From JAZNOQ01 sp045589215 (GTDB lineage: Bacteria; Bacillota; Clostridia; Oscillospirales; CAG-272), in contig JAZNOQ010000084.1 in the NCBI GenBank assembly GCA_045589215.1, positions 1-14,187 on the forward strand: a stretch of DNA of 14,187 bases. The letters are read 5' to 3'. A program made the position numbers and the translations under genes. The notes below the pieces were generated by a model. The model had not been told where the DNA came from. It saw only the letters and a list, made by a program, of their open reading frames with translations, and ran no database searches. Numbering within the stretch: position 1 is the first letter of the stretch; each line of letters starts with the position of its first letter. This document shows, piece by piece, positions 1 through 6,736 of the stretch.

Positions 1-181
1 GGCTGTCTCACTTAGGTGAGACGAGCCCCCGAAATAGGACTCGACGAACAAAATTCGTCGTTTTGGCATTTGAAAAGCACAAAAATCGATCAATTTCTGT
101 GCCAAAAACGTCCAAGTTTCCGAAAATAGCGGGTTCCCGACCGCTATTTTCGAACGGGCTATCTAAATGAGACAGCCCGTT
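1..181. repeat. Hairpin-rich intergenic element bounded by an inverted repeat (MITE-like candidate)
   Basis: No coding frame is supported in this stretch. It is almost entirely self-complementary. Hairpins seen: 1-27 (GTCTCAC at 5-11 with GTGAGAC at 16-22, plus GGCT at 1-4 with AGCC at 24-27); 42-60 (CGACGAA with TTCGTCG); 61-107 (TTTTGGCA with TGCCAAAA); 121-152 (a perfect 12-bp stem, CGAAAATAGCGG with its complement); and 153-181 (AACGGGCT with AGCCCGTT). The two outer ends are inverted copies of each other: GGCTGTCTCACTTAG at 1-15 matches the reverse complement of 163-177 at 14 of 15 bases. That is the layout of a small non-autonomous mobile element or of a structured intergenic repeat. 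The window starts inside or at the edge of the left arm, so the true boundary and any target duplication cannot be seen. Confidence 0.5.
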
Positions 182-195
182 CTTTTATTATCTTT
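153..195 (+). terminator. Probable terminator hairpin (best on + strand)
   Basis: A stem of 8 perfect pairs (153-160 with 174-181), a mismatch and three more pairs, closes a 5-base loop and is followed on the + strand by a T-rich run (TTCTTTTATTATCTTTATC). This would stop transcripts entering from the left. It lies only 17 bases beyond the oadG stop codon, so it may also end the leftward oad transcript, but on that strand the stem is followed by TCGAAAATAG rather than a U-tract. It is also the right arm of the inverted-repeat element at 1-181. Confidence 0.5.
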
Positions 196-198
196 ATC

Positions 199-426
199 TT
201 ACTTTTTCTCTTTACGGCTCGTGACCTTGTTGAGGATCGCCGTACCGATGATCAGGGTTCCCATTACGATGAAAATGCCGAGCATACCAACGCCCATATA
301 GGAGAGGTTCTCTACGAATTTCATCGGATTAAAGTTCTCAAGAAGAGAGGAAAGATCGCCCGCTGCGTTTTCCGTCGCGGTTTCCGCCGCTGCATTCAGT
401 GCAGCATTCAAATTCCAGATCTGCAT
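199..426 (-). CDS. OadG-family small subunit of a sodium-pump decarboxylase
   Basis: A 75-residue protein with a single membrane helix, resembling the OAD_gamma family (gamma or delta subunit of oxaloacetate, methylmalonyl-CoA or glutaconyl-CoA decarboxylase sodium pumps). In that family the small subunit anchors and stabilises the complex of carboxytransferase and membrane beta subunit. The diagnostic part is the MGVGMLGIFIVMG stretch at residues 44-56, beginning the membrane helix (about 44-65), with a basic KxxxRKEKK tail on the cytoplasmic side. The first 30 residues are Ala/Asn/Glu-rich and look like a low-complexity extension. The start is supported by AAAGGGGG eight bases upstream. The gene follows the beta subunit gene by 18 bases, so the two are surely co-transcribed. 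Which decarboxylase it serves cannot be told from this sequence. Confidence 0.8.
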   Translation of the reverse strand: MQIWNLNAALNAAAETATENAAGDLSSLLENFNPMKFVENLSYMGVGMLGIFIVMGTLIIGTAILNKVTSRKEKK

Positions 427-444
427 TATTCTCTGCCCCCTTTC

Positions 445-1581
445 TTAAGCGCCGAAGAAGCCGAGGATCAAGCCGCCTGCGATAACCGAAGCGATCTGAC
501 CCGAAACGTTAACGCCCATCGCATGCATCAGAAGGAAGTTCTGATTGTCCTCCTCAAGGCCGAGCTTGTGGACGATACGGCCCGACATCGGGAATGCCGA
601 AATACCTGCCGCACCGATCATCGGGTTCATCTTTTCCTTGAGGAAAAGGTTGAGGAGCTTCGCAAAGAGAACGCCGCCTGCGGTGTCGAAAATGAATGCG
701 AAGAGACCGAGACCGAGGATGAGCAGAGTCGCGGGCTGCAGGAAGGATTCTGCCTGCATCTGCAGGGAGATCGAAATGCCGAGGAAGATCGTGATGATGT
801 TCGCAAGTGCATTCTGCGCGGTGTTCGAAAGCGAGTCAAGCACGCCGCACTCACGAATGAGGTTACCGAACATCAAAAATCCGACAAGCGCGCTTGCCGC
901 AGGAACGAAGAGTCCCGCAAGGATGGTGATGATAATCGGGAAGAGGATACGCGTCGTCTTCGAGACCGATGCCTCACGGTAAGGCATGCGGATGCGGCGC
1001 TCCTTCTTCGTCGTGAGGAGCTTGATGACGGGGGGCTGAATGATCGGCACGAGTGCCATATACGAGTACGCCGCGACGGTGATCGCACCGACGTAAGGCG
1101 TCTTCAGTGCATTCGCAACGCTGATCGCGGTGGGGCCGTCCGCCGCACCGATGATCGCGATGGATGCCGCATCGTTCGTGTCAAAGAAGATCGAAGCCGC
1201 ACAGAAGGTGAAGAAGATACCGAACTGCGCCGCCGCACCAAAGATCATCAGCTTCGGGTTCGACAGGACAGGTCCGAAGTCGATCATCGCACCGATGCCG
1301 ATGAAGAGCAGAAGCGGGAAAAGCTCGTTCGCGATACCTGCGTTATACAGCGTGGTAATCGGTCCGAGTGCGCTTCCTTCAATAATTTCCCCCGTAAAGT
1401 TCAGGTTTACGAGGATCGTACCGAGACCGATCGGCAGAAGAAGGGTCGGCTCCATCTTGAAGCGGATCGCGAGGAAGATCAGCACGCCGCCGATCAGGAG
1501 CATCACAAGGCTCTTCCAGGAATCGCCGATGTTCATAACAAGACCCTGAATGTTTTCAAACAAAACAGCAAGTTGTTCCAT
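445..1581 (-). CDS. oadB: Sodium-ion-translocating decarboxylase beta subunit
   Basis: A 378-residue multi-pass membrane protein of the OadB/MmdB/GcdB family. In characterised members this subunit decarboxylates carboxybiotin and couples it to Na+ export, energising the membrane of anaerobes. Family signatures seen: GAADGPTAI at residues 145-153, whose Asp148 corresponds to the conserved Na+-site aspartate; DTAGG at 299-303; and the N319-PMIGAAGISAFPMSGR segment near the C terminus. Length is normal for the short, Gram-positive-type subunit. I chose ATG at 1581 because AAAGGA lies eight bases upstream and the protein then starts like the family; the longer frame to 1632 adds 17 residues with no homology signal. 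The gene is first in a two-gene transcript with the OadG-like gene. No carboxytransferase alpha subunit or biotin carrier is present in the window, so substrate specificity is open. Confidence 0.92.
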   Translation of the reverse strand: MEQLAVLFENIQGLVMNIGDSWKSLVMLLIGGVLIFLAIRFKMEPTLLLPIGLGTILVNLNFTGEIIEGSALGPITTLYNAGIANELFPLLLFIGIGAMIDFGPVLSNPKLMIFGAAAQFGIFFTFCAASIFFDTNDAASIAIIGAADGPTAISVANALKTPYVGAITVAAYSYMALVPIIQPPVIKLLTTKKERRIRMPYREASVSKTTRILFPIIITILAGLFVPAASALVGFLMFGNLIRECGVLDSLSNTAQNALANIITIFLGISISLQMQAESFLQPATLLILGLGLFAFIFDTAGGVLFAKLLNLFLKEKMNPMIGAAGISAFPMSGRIVHKLGLEEDNQNFLLMHAMGVNVSGQIASVIAGGLILGFFGA

Positions 1582-1641
1582 TTCTATCGTCCTTTCATTT
1601 TCACTTTTGCCGAAAACCGCGGCAAAGCCCAAATCGAATTT

Positions 1642-1670
1642 ATTATAGCAAATTTTTCCCCAAATGTCAA
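1642..1670 (-). promoter_or_regulatory. Consensus sigma-A promoter for oadB-oadG
   Basis: Read on the minus strand: TTGACA (1670-1665), 17-base spacer, TATAAT (1647-1642). Both hexamers are perfect matches to the housekeeping consensus with ideal spacing, implying strong constitutive expression. The start point should fall near 1635, leaving a leader of about 55 bases before the oadB start. No operator-like dyad overlaps it. Confidence 0.85.
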
Positions 1671-1726
1671 GGGATATTCGGAAATCAAAATCACAAAAAA
1701 TCGAACTTCCCCATTCACAGTCTTTC

Positions 1727-1755
1727 TTGACAGAGATGCTGTGTTGCGCTACAAT
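1727..1755 (+). promoter_or_regulatory. Promoter for the sigma factor operon
   Basis: TTGACA at 1727-1732, 17-base spacer, TACAAT at 1750-1755. It diverges from the oadB promoter, the -35 boxes being 56 bases apart. It is a housekeeping-type promoter. The leader to the GTG start is about 128 bases and contains an imperfect direct repeat (gaagcgggat 1841-1850, gaagcgagat 1855-1864) of unknown meaning. Together with the oadB promoter this accounts for the 308-base gap between oadB and the sigma gene; I see nothing else in that gap. Confidence 0.8.
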
Positions 1756-1889
1756 AAAATCGGAATATGATTTTGATCAAATTTTAAAATGTTTTTCTGG
1801 AAAACAAGCAGATTTCCGAGAAATTCCCGTCCTATTTGGTGAAGCGGGATGTGTGAAGCGAGATATCGCGGAAGGAGAGGTGACCATAG

Positions 1890-2426
1890 GTGGGAGACGA
1901 AAAGATCATTGCCCTCTATTTCGAAAGAGACGAACGGGCACTTCTTGAAACCGAACGCCTCTACGGACGGCTCTGCCTCACGGTAGCAAGAAGCATTACC
2001 GAAAGCGAGGCAGATGCCGAGGAATGCCTCAACGACACCCTCCTTCGGCTTTGGAACGCGATCCCGCCCGAGCATCCGAAAAGCCTCAAGGCGTTTTCCC
2101 TGCGAACGGTCAAAAATCTTGCCCTCGACAAGCTCGAACGAAGGAACGCAAAAAAGCGCGCGGCGATCCTGCTTGAGCTTGATGAATGCATCGGCGTATT
2201 CGCGAGCGAAACCGCCGACGAGGAGCTCCGCAATGCATTGAACGAATTTCTCGAGACGCTTGACCGCACCGACGCTGTCATATTCATGAGAAGATATTAC
2301 TATTCCGAGCCCGTCAAGACGATCGCCGAACGGCTCGGATGCAAGGAAAACGCGGTCAGCAAACAGCTCAGAAAAATGCGCCAAGGTCTACGGAATTTTT
2401 TAGAGGAAAGGGGGATCGGCATATGA
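1890..2426 (+). CDS. ECF-like RNA polymerase sigma factor
   Basis: A 178-residue sigma-70 family protein of the two-domain (ECF-like) type. Region 2 spans roughly residues 15-85, including DAEECLNDTLLRLWNAI (42-58), the core-binding and -10 recognition part. Region 4 spans about 115-172 with a helix-turn-helix at PVKTIAERLGCKENAVSKQL (141-160) for -35 recognition. It would redirect RNA polymerase to a small regulon. Start is GTG at 1890, with AAGGAG and GAGG just upstream; the first codons fit the family. Its TGA overlaps the ATG of the next gene by four bases, so the downstream membrane protein is translationally coupled, as is usual for sigma/anti-sigma pairs. Transcription is from a housekeeping promoter; I found no convincing self-recognised ECF promoter in the leader. 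Confidence 0.9.
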   Translation: MGDEKIIALYFERDERALLETERLYGRLCLTVARSITESEADAEECLNDTLLRLWNAIPPEHPKSLKAFSLRTVKNLALDKLERRNAKKRAAILLELDECIGVFASETADEELRNALNEFLETLDRTDAVIFMRRYYYSEPVKTIAERLGCKENAVSKQLRKMRQGLRNFLEERGIGI

Positions 2427-3403
2427 AAAAATCTTTTGAAAGCAGGAAGAAACAACAGCACCCCGAAAACGGCGCGCGTCTGTACCGTGCGATCGACGGC
2501 ATTGATGAAAAATGGATCGCACTCGCGGACGATCCCTCGGTGACACTTACGCGGTCATCTCACGAGCGAAAACGGTGTACCCATAGGCATACATCGAGCC
2601 GCCTCACGGCAATATGCGCGATCTTTCTTCTTCTCCTTGTTTCTGCCGACCTCCTCTCGGCTGCCGCGGTTTACAGAGCCCCCCTCACCGTTTCGGAGAC
2701 CTTTGCGCTCGAATACAGCGAGCTTTACAGCGATGCCTTAACCGATGAAAGGCACGCGGAGCTTCTCGCGTACCGTGAAGAGGTCACGCTCTTTCTAAAG
2801 CAGTACGACAAGGTAACGAAAGCCGCCCTCACGGGAAAGATCGCGTTAGCAGATTACCGCGCCTATATGGAACGCTACCATTATTTGGAACCGCGTGCTC
2901 TTTCACTTGATCGCTTTGTCGCGTACACAGAGTATCTGCGAGGCACAGAAAGCCAAACGGGTGCCAAGGTTCAGATCCTTTACAGATCAGCTTGGGAACG
3001 CTTTTTCGAAAGAGATCGCTTCCCACTCATCGTCGCCGCCCTGTTCGTCACCGCCTCCTTTGTCGCGATCCTCGCGCGGCGGTACGGCTTTTCAAAAAGG
3101 AAGCGTGTAGCGTCTGCCTTTGCACTCGGCGCATCGGTGTCAATCGTCCTCAGCCTCGCAGAGCTGCTGATCTTTTTCGTCCTCTGTCGCCCCGAAGGGA
3201 TCACCGAGTCGATCGTTTCCCTCGAACGCTTCTCCGCGCTCCCGCCCACGCTAACGATGTGGGGATATCTCGCACTGCGCATCCTGCTGACAGCCCTCTT
3301 GACTTCGGCGGTCACCGTCCTCCTCACTTCCCTCATCGGATGCCTGCCGAAGCTCCGCCCCGCACCCAAAGAAACACAACTCTCAGAAAGGAGTTTTATA
3401 TGA
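2423..3403 (+). CDS. Membrane protein, probable anti-sigma factor or sensor
   Basis: A 326-residue protein with a cytoplasmic N terminus (1-60), a first membrane helix (about 61-83), a roughly 115-residue external region (84-199) and three further helices (about 200-219, 230-254, 280-307). The segment LYRAIDGIDEKWIALADD (20-37) resembles the short LF.AI..IDD..I.EA motif at the start of many Clostridia proteins encoded directly after ECF-like sigma factors; that, plus the ATGA overlap with the sigma gene, suggests it binds and restrains the sigma factor. No zinc HxxxCxxC anti-sigma motif is present. The external region is rich in Tyr, Glu and Arg and may sense an envelope signal. The C-terminal helical bundle is unusual for a simple anti-sigma factor. 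Start ATG 2423 is fixed by the overlap. Function is inferred from position and topology only. Confidence 0.7.
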   Translation: MKKSFESRKKQQHPENGARLYRAIDGIDEKWIALADDPSVTLTRSSHERKRCTHRHTSSRLTAICAIFLLLLVSADLLSAAAVYRAPLTVSETFALEYSELYSDALTDERHAELLAYREEVTLFLKQYDKVTKAALTGKIALADYRAYMERYHYLEPRALSLDRFVAYTEYLRGTESQTGAKVQILYRSAWERFFERDRFPLIVAALFVTASFVAILARRYGFSKRKRVASAFALGASVSIVLSLAELLIFFVLCRPEGITESIVSLERFSALPPTLTMWGYLALRILLTALLTSAVTVLLTSLIGCLPKLRPAPKETQLSERSFI

Positions 3404-4710
3404 AACGATCTATATTCACATTAGCCCTATCGCTCCTGCTTCTCTCCCTGCTTACGTCCTGCGTCACCGTAAGTAGTGCTTTTCCGCAATATACCCCCTC
3501 GGGGAATGCCGCAGTAAGGGTCACACTGAACGATCTAAGCCTCAGCACCCTCACGTCCTTCGACGGCTTTTCCGCAACACGAGAACCGATCATAAACAAG
3601 GCAAGCGGTATCCCGGAGCGTTTTGACGCCCCCGCAGTCAGCAGGATGCTTTACAATGGCTACAACCGCGTGATCCCCTACGGCAGTTACCTCTATTACA
3701 GCTCGATGCAGAAGGACAGGGCAGACTTTCGCCGTGTGAATACTCAAACGGGCGCGGTCGAGACCTTTTCCCCTGCCCACACCGACGGTCTCCTCCTCAG
3801 CTTTGCCGTCGTCGGAGATGAGAAAGCCCCCTATATCTTCTATGCGGTAAATACCGACGGCATCTCGCAGAAGGAAGGAACGACCCTTCTGAAGTCCGAC
3901 GTCTGGTCCACCGCCCTCTACGCCTTCGACACAAAAACGGGAGAGACCTATACGGTCATTGAGGACTGCGCCGCAATTCACCGTATCCACAGCTTTGTAG
4001 TCAGCGGCGACCGCATCTATCTCAGTGCCGCGATCTACGCCTTGAATGCTGTGAGCGGAGAAATCACTGTAGCGAGTGCGCTCCTTTCGGTGTCGACGGG
4101 CGGCGGTGACATCGACGTCCTGATCTCGGACGAGAGACTCGATGAGTTTTTCCTTTCAAACGGAGACGTCTCGATCACTACCTTCGATTTTGATGAAGCC
4201 TCCCCTACGGGAAAGGGCGCAGAACGGGTGATCCGCATCGACTCCGAAAACGGTGAGGTCAATGTTTCCGATATGCCCGAGGCCCTCTGCGGTGCGGCTT
4301 GGCGCACGGTCATCGGAGACAGCGTATACTTTCACCGCGACGATGGCTGTATCTACCGCCTCCCCCTCTGCGATCTCTCTGGAGATCCCACACTCGTCGC
4401 TGACGCAGAGGTGGAAATACTGATGTACACGGACAAAGCCCTTTATGCATACGGCTTTACCGTTACCGAGGTCGAGACCGAGGACTATCACTACTACAAG
4501 CATAATATTGATCTCGACACCTTCTACCGCATCAGCACCGACGGTTCGCGGGAAAGAGTGTTCGGCAGCGAGAGCATCAAGATCTGTGAAACAGTCTTAG
4601 AGCAGGACAACATCCTTTACTGTCGCACTACGGGAAACGCATACCTGATCGCGATCGATCTCGCAAGCGGTGAATACACCGTCCTTGAAACGAACGCGGG
4701 CGTGTCATAA
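3400..4710 (+). CDS. Lipoprotein with propeller-like repeats, third gene of sigma operon
   Basis: A 436-residue secreted lipoprotein. The signal peptide ends in the lipobox L18-T-S-C21, so the mature protein is anchored outside the membrane. The body contains repeated short units of the pattern YxxxxxGxxxxV with aromatic-Tyr pairs (for example SYLYYSS, RIYLSAA, SVYFHRD, NILYCRT) alternating with D..TGE turns (AFDTKTGE, AIDLASGE). This resembles a beta-propeller made of degenerate blades, as in DUF5050 or YWTD-like proteins, but I cannot name the family. ATG 3400 has AAAGGAG six bases upstream and overlaps the preceding stop as ATGA, so all three genes are coupled. A role as extracellular sensor or partner of the four-helix membrane protein is inferred from this coupling. 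A longer in-frame opening from 2992 lacks support and lies inside the preceding gene. Confidence 0.8.
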   Translation: MKRSIFTLALSLLLLSLLTSCVTVSSAFPQYTPSGNAAVRVTLNDLSLSTLTSFDGFSATREPIINKASGIPERFDAPAVSRMLYNGYNRVIPYGSYLYYSSMQKDRADFRRVNTQTGAVETFSPAHTDGLLLSFAVVGDEKAPYIFYAVNTDGISQKEGTTLLKSDVWSTALYAFDTKTGETYTVIEDCAAIHRIHSFVVSGDRIYLSAAIYALNAVSGEITVASALLSVSTGGGDIDVLISDERLDEFFLSNGDVSITTFDFDEASPTGKGAERVIRIDSENGEVNVSDMPEALCGAAWRTVIGDSVYFHRDDGCIYRLPLCDLSGDPTLVADAEVEILMYTDKALYAYGFTVTEVETEDYHYYKHNIDLDTFYRISTDGSRERVFGSESIKICETVLEQDNILYCRTTGNAYLIAIDLASGEYTVLETNAGVS

Positions 4711-4730
4711 TTTCGCCAATAAACAACAAC

Positions 4731-4768
4731 GGGCTGATTCACTGAATAAGTGAATCATCCCTCTTTTT
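4731..4768. terminator. Bidirectional terminator between convergent genes
   Basis: GATTCACT (4736-4743) pairs perfectly with AGTGAATC (4749-4756), with GGG/CCC outside and a 5-base loop. The + strand continues TCTTTTTATT, a good U-tract for ending the sigma/lipoprotein operon. On the minus strand the hairpin is followed by GTTGTTGTTTATT, so it may also serve the cyclophilin gene that ends at 4777. Its 5' arm is the same 13-base core as the terminator at 12526. Confidence 0.85.
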
Positions 4769-4776
4769 ATTCACCC

Positions 4777-5457
4777 TCACCCGATCTTCGTTTCGATCCA
4801 AACCCGTGTGATCACGGGCTGCTTCGACTTCGGGATCGTGCCGTTATCGTCGGTGGGCTCTGCATCCTCGCAGACCCTGTCGACGATCTCGATGCCCTGA
4901 ACGACCATCCCGAACCCGGCATACTTACCGTCAAGAAAGGTGCTGTCCTCGTGGACGATAAAGAACTGCGACGACGCGCTGTCGTAATACGGGTCACCGT
5001 TCCGCGCCATCGAGATCACGCCTCTCTTATGTGACAGCGTATTGTTCACACCGTTCTGCTTGAACTCGCCCTTGATGTTGATCTCTTTTCCGTTTGCATC
5101 GGTGTTTCCGCCCTTACCGTTTCCCTCGGGGCAGCCGCCCTGCATCATAAAGCCCTCCATAATGCGGTGGAAGGTCAGTCCGTCATAAAAGCCGTCCTTT
5201 GCGAGGCTCACAAAATTCTTGACCGTGATCGGTGCGACGTCATCGTAAAGCTCGACCTTGATCGTTCCGTAGTCCTCGATCTCAATATACGCGTACTGTG
5301 TGCGCGGAAGCATGAGATAGATCAGTCCCGCAAGAAGCACGACCGCAACGACTGCCGCCGTGATCTTCATCCAAAGCTTCATTTCAAAGGTTTTTTTCTT
5401 TGCCGTTACTTGCTTTTTCGCGCGGTGCGGCGCGTTTCTTCTTTTCTTTTTCGACAT
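4777..5457 (-). CDS. Membrane-anchored cyclophilin-type peptidyl-prolyl isomerase
   Basis: A 226-residue protein: a very basic N terminus (MSKKKRR...), one membrane helix (about 29-50), then an extracytoplasmic cyclophilin domain (about 55-225) that would catalyse cis-trans isomerisation of prolyl bonds in exported proteins. Cyclophilin hallmarks: FHR at 96-98 with catalytic Arg98, GFMMQGG at 102-108, SQFFI at 163-167 and FLDGKYAGFG at 174-183. There is no lipobox, so anchoring is by the helix rather than by lipid, unlike many Gram-positive surface isomerases. The start at 5457 is chosen over longer frames because AAGGAAGGA precedes it by nine bases and residues upstream are not protein-like. 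It has its own promoter embedded in the 3' end of the RHH gene, but may also receive read-through from the SPFH/RHH transcript, as no hairpin lies between them. Confidence 0.93.
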   Translation of the reverse strand: MSKKKRRNAPHRAKKQVTAKKKTFEMKLWMKITAAVVAVVLLAGLIYLMLPRTQYAYIEIEDYGTIKVELYDDVAPITVKNFVSLAKDGFYDGLTFHRIMEGFMMQGGCPEGNGKGGNTDANGKEINIKGEFKQNGVNNTLSHKRGVISMARNGDPYYDSASSQFFIVHEDSTFLDGKYAGFGMVVQGIEIVDRVCEDAEPTDDNGTIPKSKQPVITRVWIETKIG

Positions 5458-5491
5458 ATGCGTGGTTCCTTCCTTTTTCTTTTTCTCATTT

Positions 5492-5520
5492 AGTATACCA
5501 AAAAGGAAGAGAAAAGTCAA
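5492..5520 (-). promoter_or_regulatory. Promoter for the cyclophilin gene
   Basis: On the minus strand: TTGACT (5520-5515), 17-base spacer, TATACT (5497-5492). The -35 box includes the TGA stop codon of the upstream RHH gene (5519-5517). Predicted start near 5485 gives a leader of about 28 bases that ends in an AAGGAAGGA ribosome binding site. Confidence 0.75.
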
Positions 5521-5699
5521 CCGTCTCCGTGCATTTTGTCTTTTCCGCCCCGCCGCTTCCTGACTGCCTCGGTAAGGAGATACTCGATCTGCCCGTTCAC
5601 CGAGCGGAATTCGTCCTCCGCCCACGCGGCGAGCGCATCGTAAAGCTCTGCGGAGAGACGGAGCGGGACCTGCTTTTTCTTCTGTCCGTTTTCCGACAT
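5517..5699 (-). CDS. Small ribbon-helix-helix (Arc-like) DNA-binding protein
   Basis: A 60-residue protein that fits an Arc/MetJ-type ribbon-helix-helix fold: a basic N terminus, a beta strand at KQVPLRLS (9-16), helix A at about 17-29 and helix B starting at SVNGQIEYLLTEAV (33-46), then a charged disordered tail. Such proteins bind DNA as dimers of dimers on tandem sites. Its ATG shares a base with the TGA of the SPFH gene (TGATG), so it is translationally coupled to it. The pairing of an SPFH protein with an Arc-like protein recurs in Clostridia. The twin TGATATCA sites over the operon promoter are the obvious candidate target, making it a likely autorepressor. This is inference; no target is proven. 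Confidence 0.8.
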   Translation of the reverse strand: MSENGQKKKQVPLRLSAELYDALAAWAEDEFRSVNGQIEYLLTEAVRKRRGGKDKMHGDG

Positions 5700-6712
5700 C
5701 AGTACAGACTTCCCGAATTCACAACGGGCTGTGCGTCACGGTTGCCGCAAAGCACGACGAGCAGATTCGATACCATTGCCGCCTTGCGCTCCTCGTCATG
5801 CTCGACCATCTGCTTCTCGTTTGGGCGTTCAAGTCCCATCTCGACCATTCCGACAGCACCCTCAACGACCATCCGTCTCGCATCAATGATCGCAGACGCC
5901 TGCTGACGCTGAAGCATCACCGCCGCGATCTCGGTCGCGTAGGCAAGGTTCGTGATGCGCGCTTCAAGGATCTCGATGCCCGCCTCCTCGACGCGCTTCT
6001 GGATCTCGTCGCGGATCCTGCCCGCTACGATCTCGCTCGAGCCGCGCAGGCTTCCGTCATCGGCAACGCCGTCGCCCGTGGTGTCGACGTTCGGCGCGAT
6101 GTCGTAGGGATAAAGGCGCACGATGTTACGGAGCGCACTGTCGCACTGCAGGGAGAGATATTCCTTGTAGTTGTCGACGTTAAAGACCGCCTTCGCGGTG
6201 TCGACGATGCGCCAGGTCACGGCGATACCGATCTCGATAGGGTTACCGAGACAGTCGTTGATCTTCTGCTTATTATTGTTCAAGGTCATCACCTTGAGAG
6301 AGAGACGCTTATCGACCGTCTGCGCGGTCGTTCCCTGCACGGGAAGGGTCTGTGCCGTCGAAACGTCGCCGCTTTGGTTGAGCTTAGTCTTTGCCGCGGG
6401 GTTGACCGCCGTACAGAAGGGGTTCACGAAAAAGAAGCCGTCGCCCTTGATCGTACCAATGTATTTGCCGAACAGCGTGAGAACGAGTGCCTCCTGCGGC
6501 TTCAGCACCTTGAGCCCGGGAAGCACGATCCAGCCGATGCAGAGATAGACTGCCGAAACGGCTACGAGTACATTCGGAAGAACGCCCTCGTCTCCCCCGT
6601 CAAGCATAATACCGCCTGCGATCAATGCGGCAAGCGCGACTATGTGAAGCAGGATGGTCACGAGCATCACCGCCATGCCGTGCTTTTTGTTCATTAAGAT
6701 CTTTTCTTTCAT
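5699..6712 (-). CDS. SPFH/Band 7 domain membrane protein
   Basis: A 337-residue protein with two N-terminal membrane helices (about 12-36 and 47-67) followed by an SPFH (stomatin/prohibitin/flotillin) domain, about 68-280. Typical SPFH features are ALVLTLFGKYIGTIKGDGFF (75-94), the V-T-W-R-I strand near 165-169 and the EIAAVMLQRQQASAIIDARR helix (261-280). The C-terminal end (VSNLLVVLCGNRDAQPVVNSGS) is the conserved tail of a bacterial subgroup. Members scaffold membrane microdomains or protease complexes, but no specific role can be given here. D-T-T-G-D-G-V-A-D-D at 210-219 looks like a calcium-binding loop inserted in a variable part of the domain. Start at 6712 is preferred because GGAGG lies seven bases upstream; the longer frame to 6775 crosses the promoter. 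First gene of the operon with the RHH protein. Confidence 0.9.
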   Translation of the reverse strand: MKEKILMNKKHGMAVMLVTILLHIVALAALIAGGIMLDGGDEGVLPNVLVAVSAVYLCIGWIVLPGLKVLKPQEALVLTLFGKYIGTIKGDGFFFVNPFCTAVNPAAKTKLNQSGDVSTAQTLPVQGTTAQTVDKRLSLKVMTLNNNKQKINDCLGNPIEIGIAVTWRIVDTAKAVFNVDNYKEYLSLQCDSALRNIVRLYPYDIAPNVDTTGDGVADDGSLRGSSEIVAGRIRDEIQKRVEEAGIEILEARITNLAYATEIAAVMLQRQQASAIIDARRMVVEGAVGMVEMGLERPNEKQMVEHDEERKAAMVSNLLVVLCGNRDAQPVVNSGSLY

Positions 6713-6736
6713 AGTTGTCCTCCAAAGAAATATTTT

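Noticed and set aside
42..64. Hairpin with TTTT as a separate terminator
   Set aside because: The 7-bp stem is followed by only four T's, and it is better explained as one stem of the hairpin chain; no gene is seen that it would end.
523..1770. Long open frame (415 residues) on the + strand opposite oadB
   Set aside because: Its product is a string of Arg, Glu and Asp typical of the antisense frame of a GC-rich gene, it spans both divergent promoters, and OadB on the other strand is unmistakable.
1799..1831. Possible self-recognised ECF promoter (GGAAAAC ... CGTC) in the sigma leader
   Set aside because: The spacing of 22 bases between the two motifs is too long for typical ECF promoters and the -35 match is poor.
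1749..2384. Minus-strand frame of 211 residues opposite the sigma factor gene
   Set aside because: Lies opposite a clear sigma factor, has no ribosome binding site that I can see and no recognisable motif.
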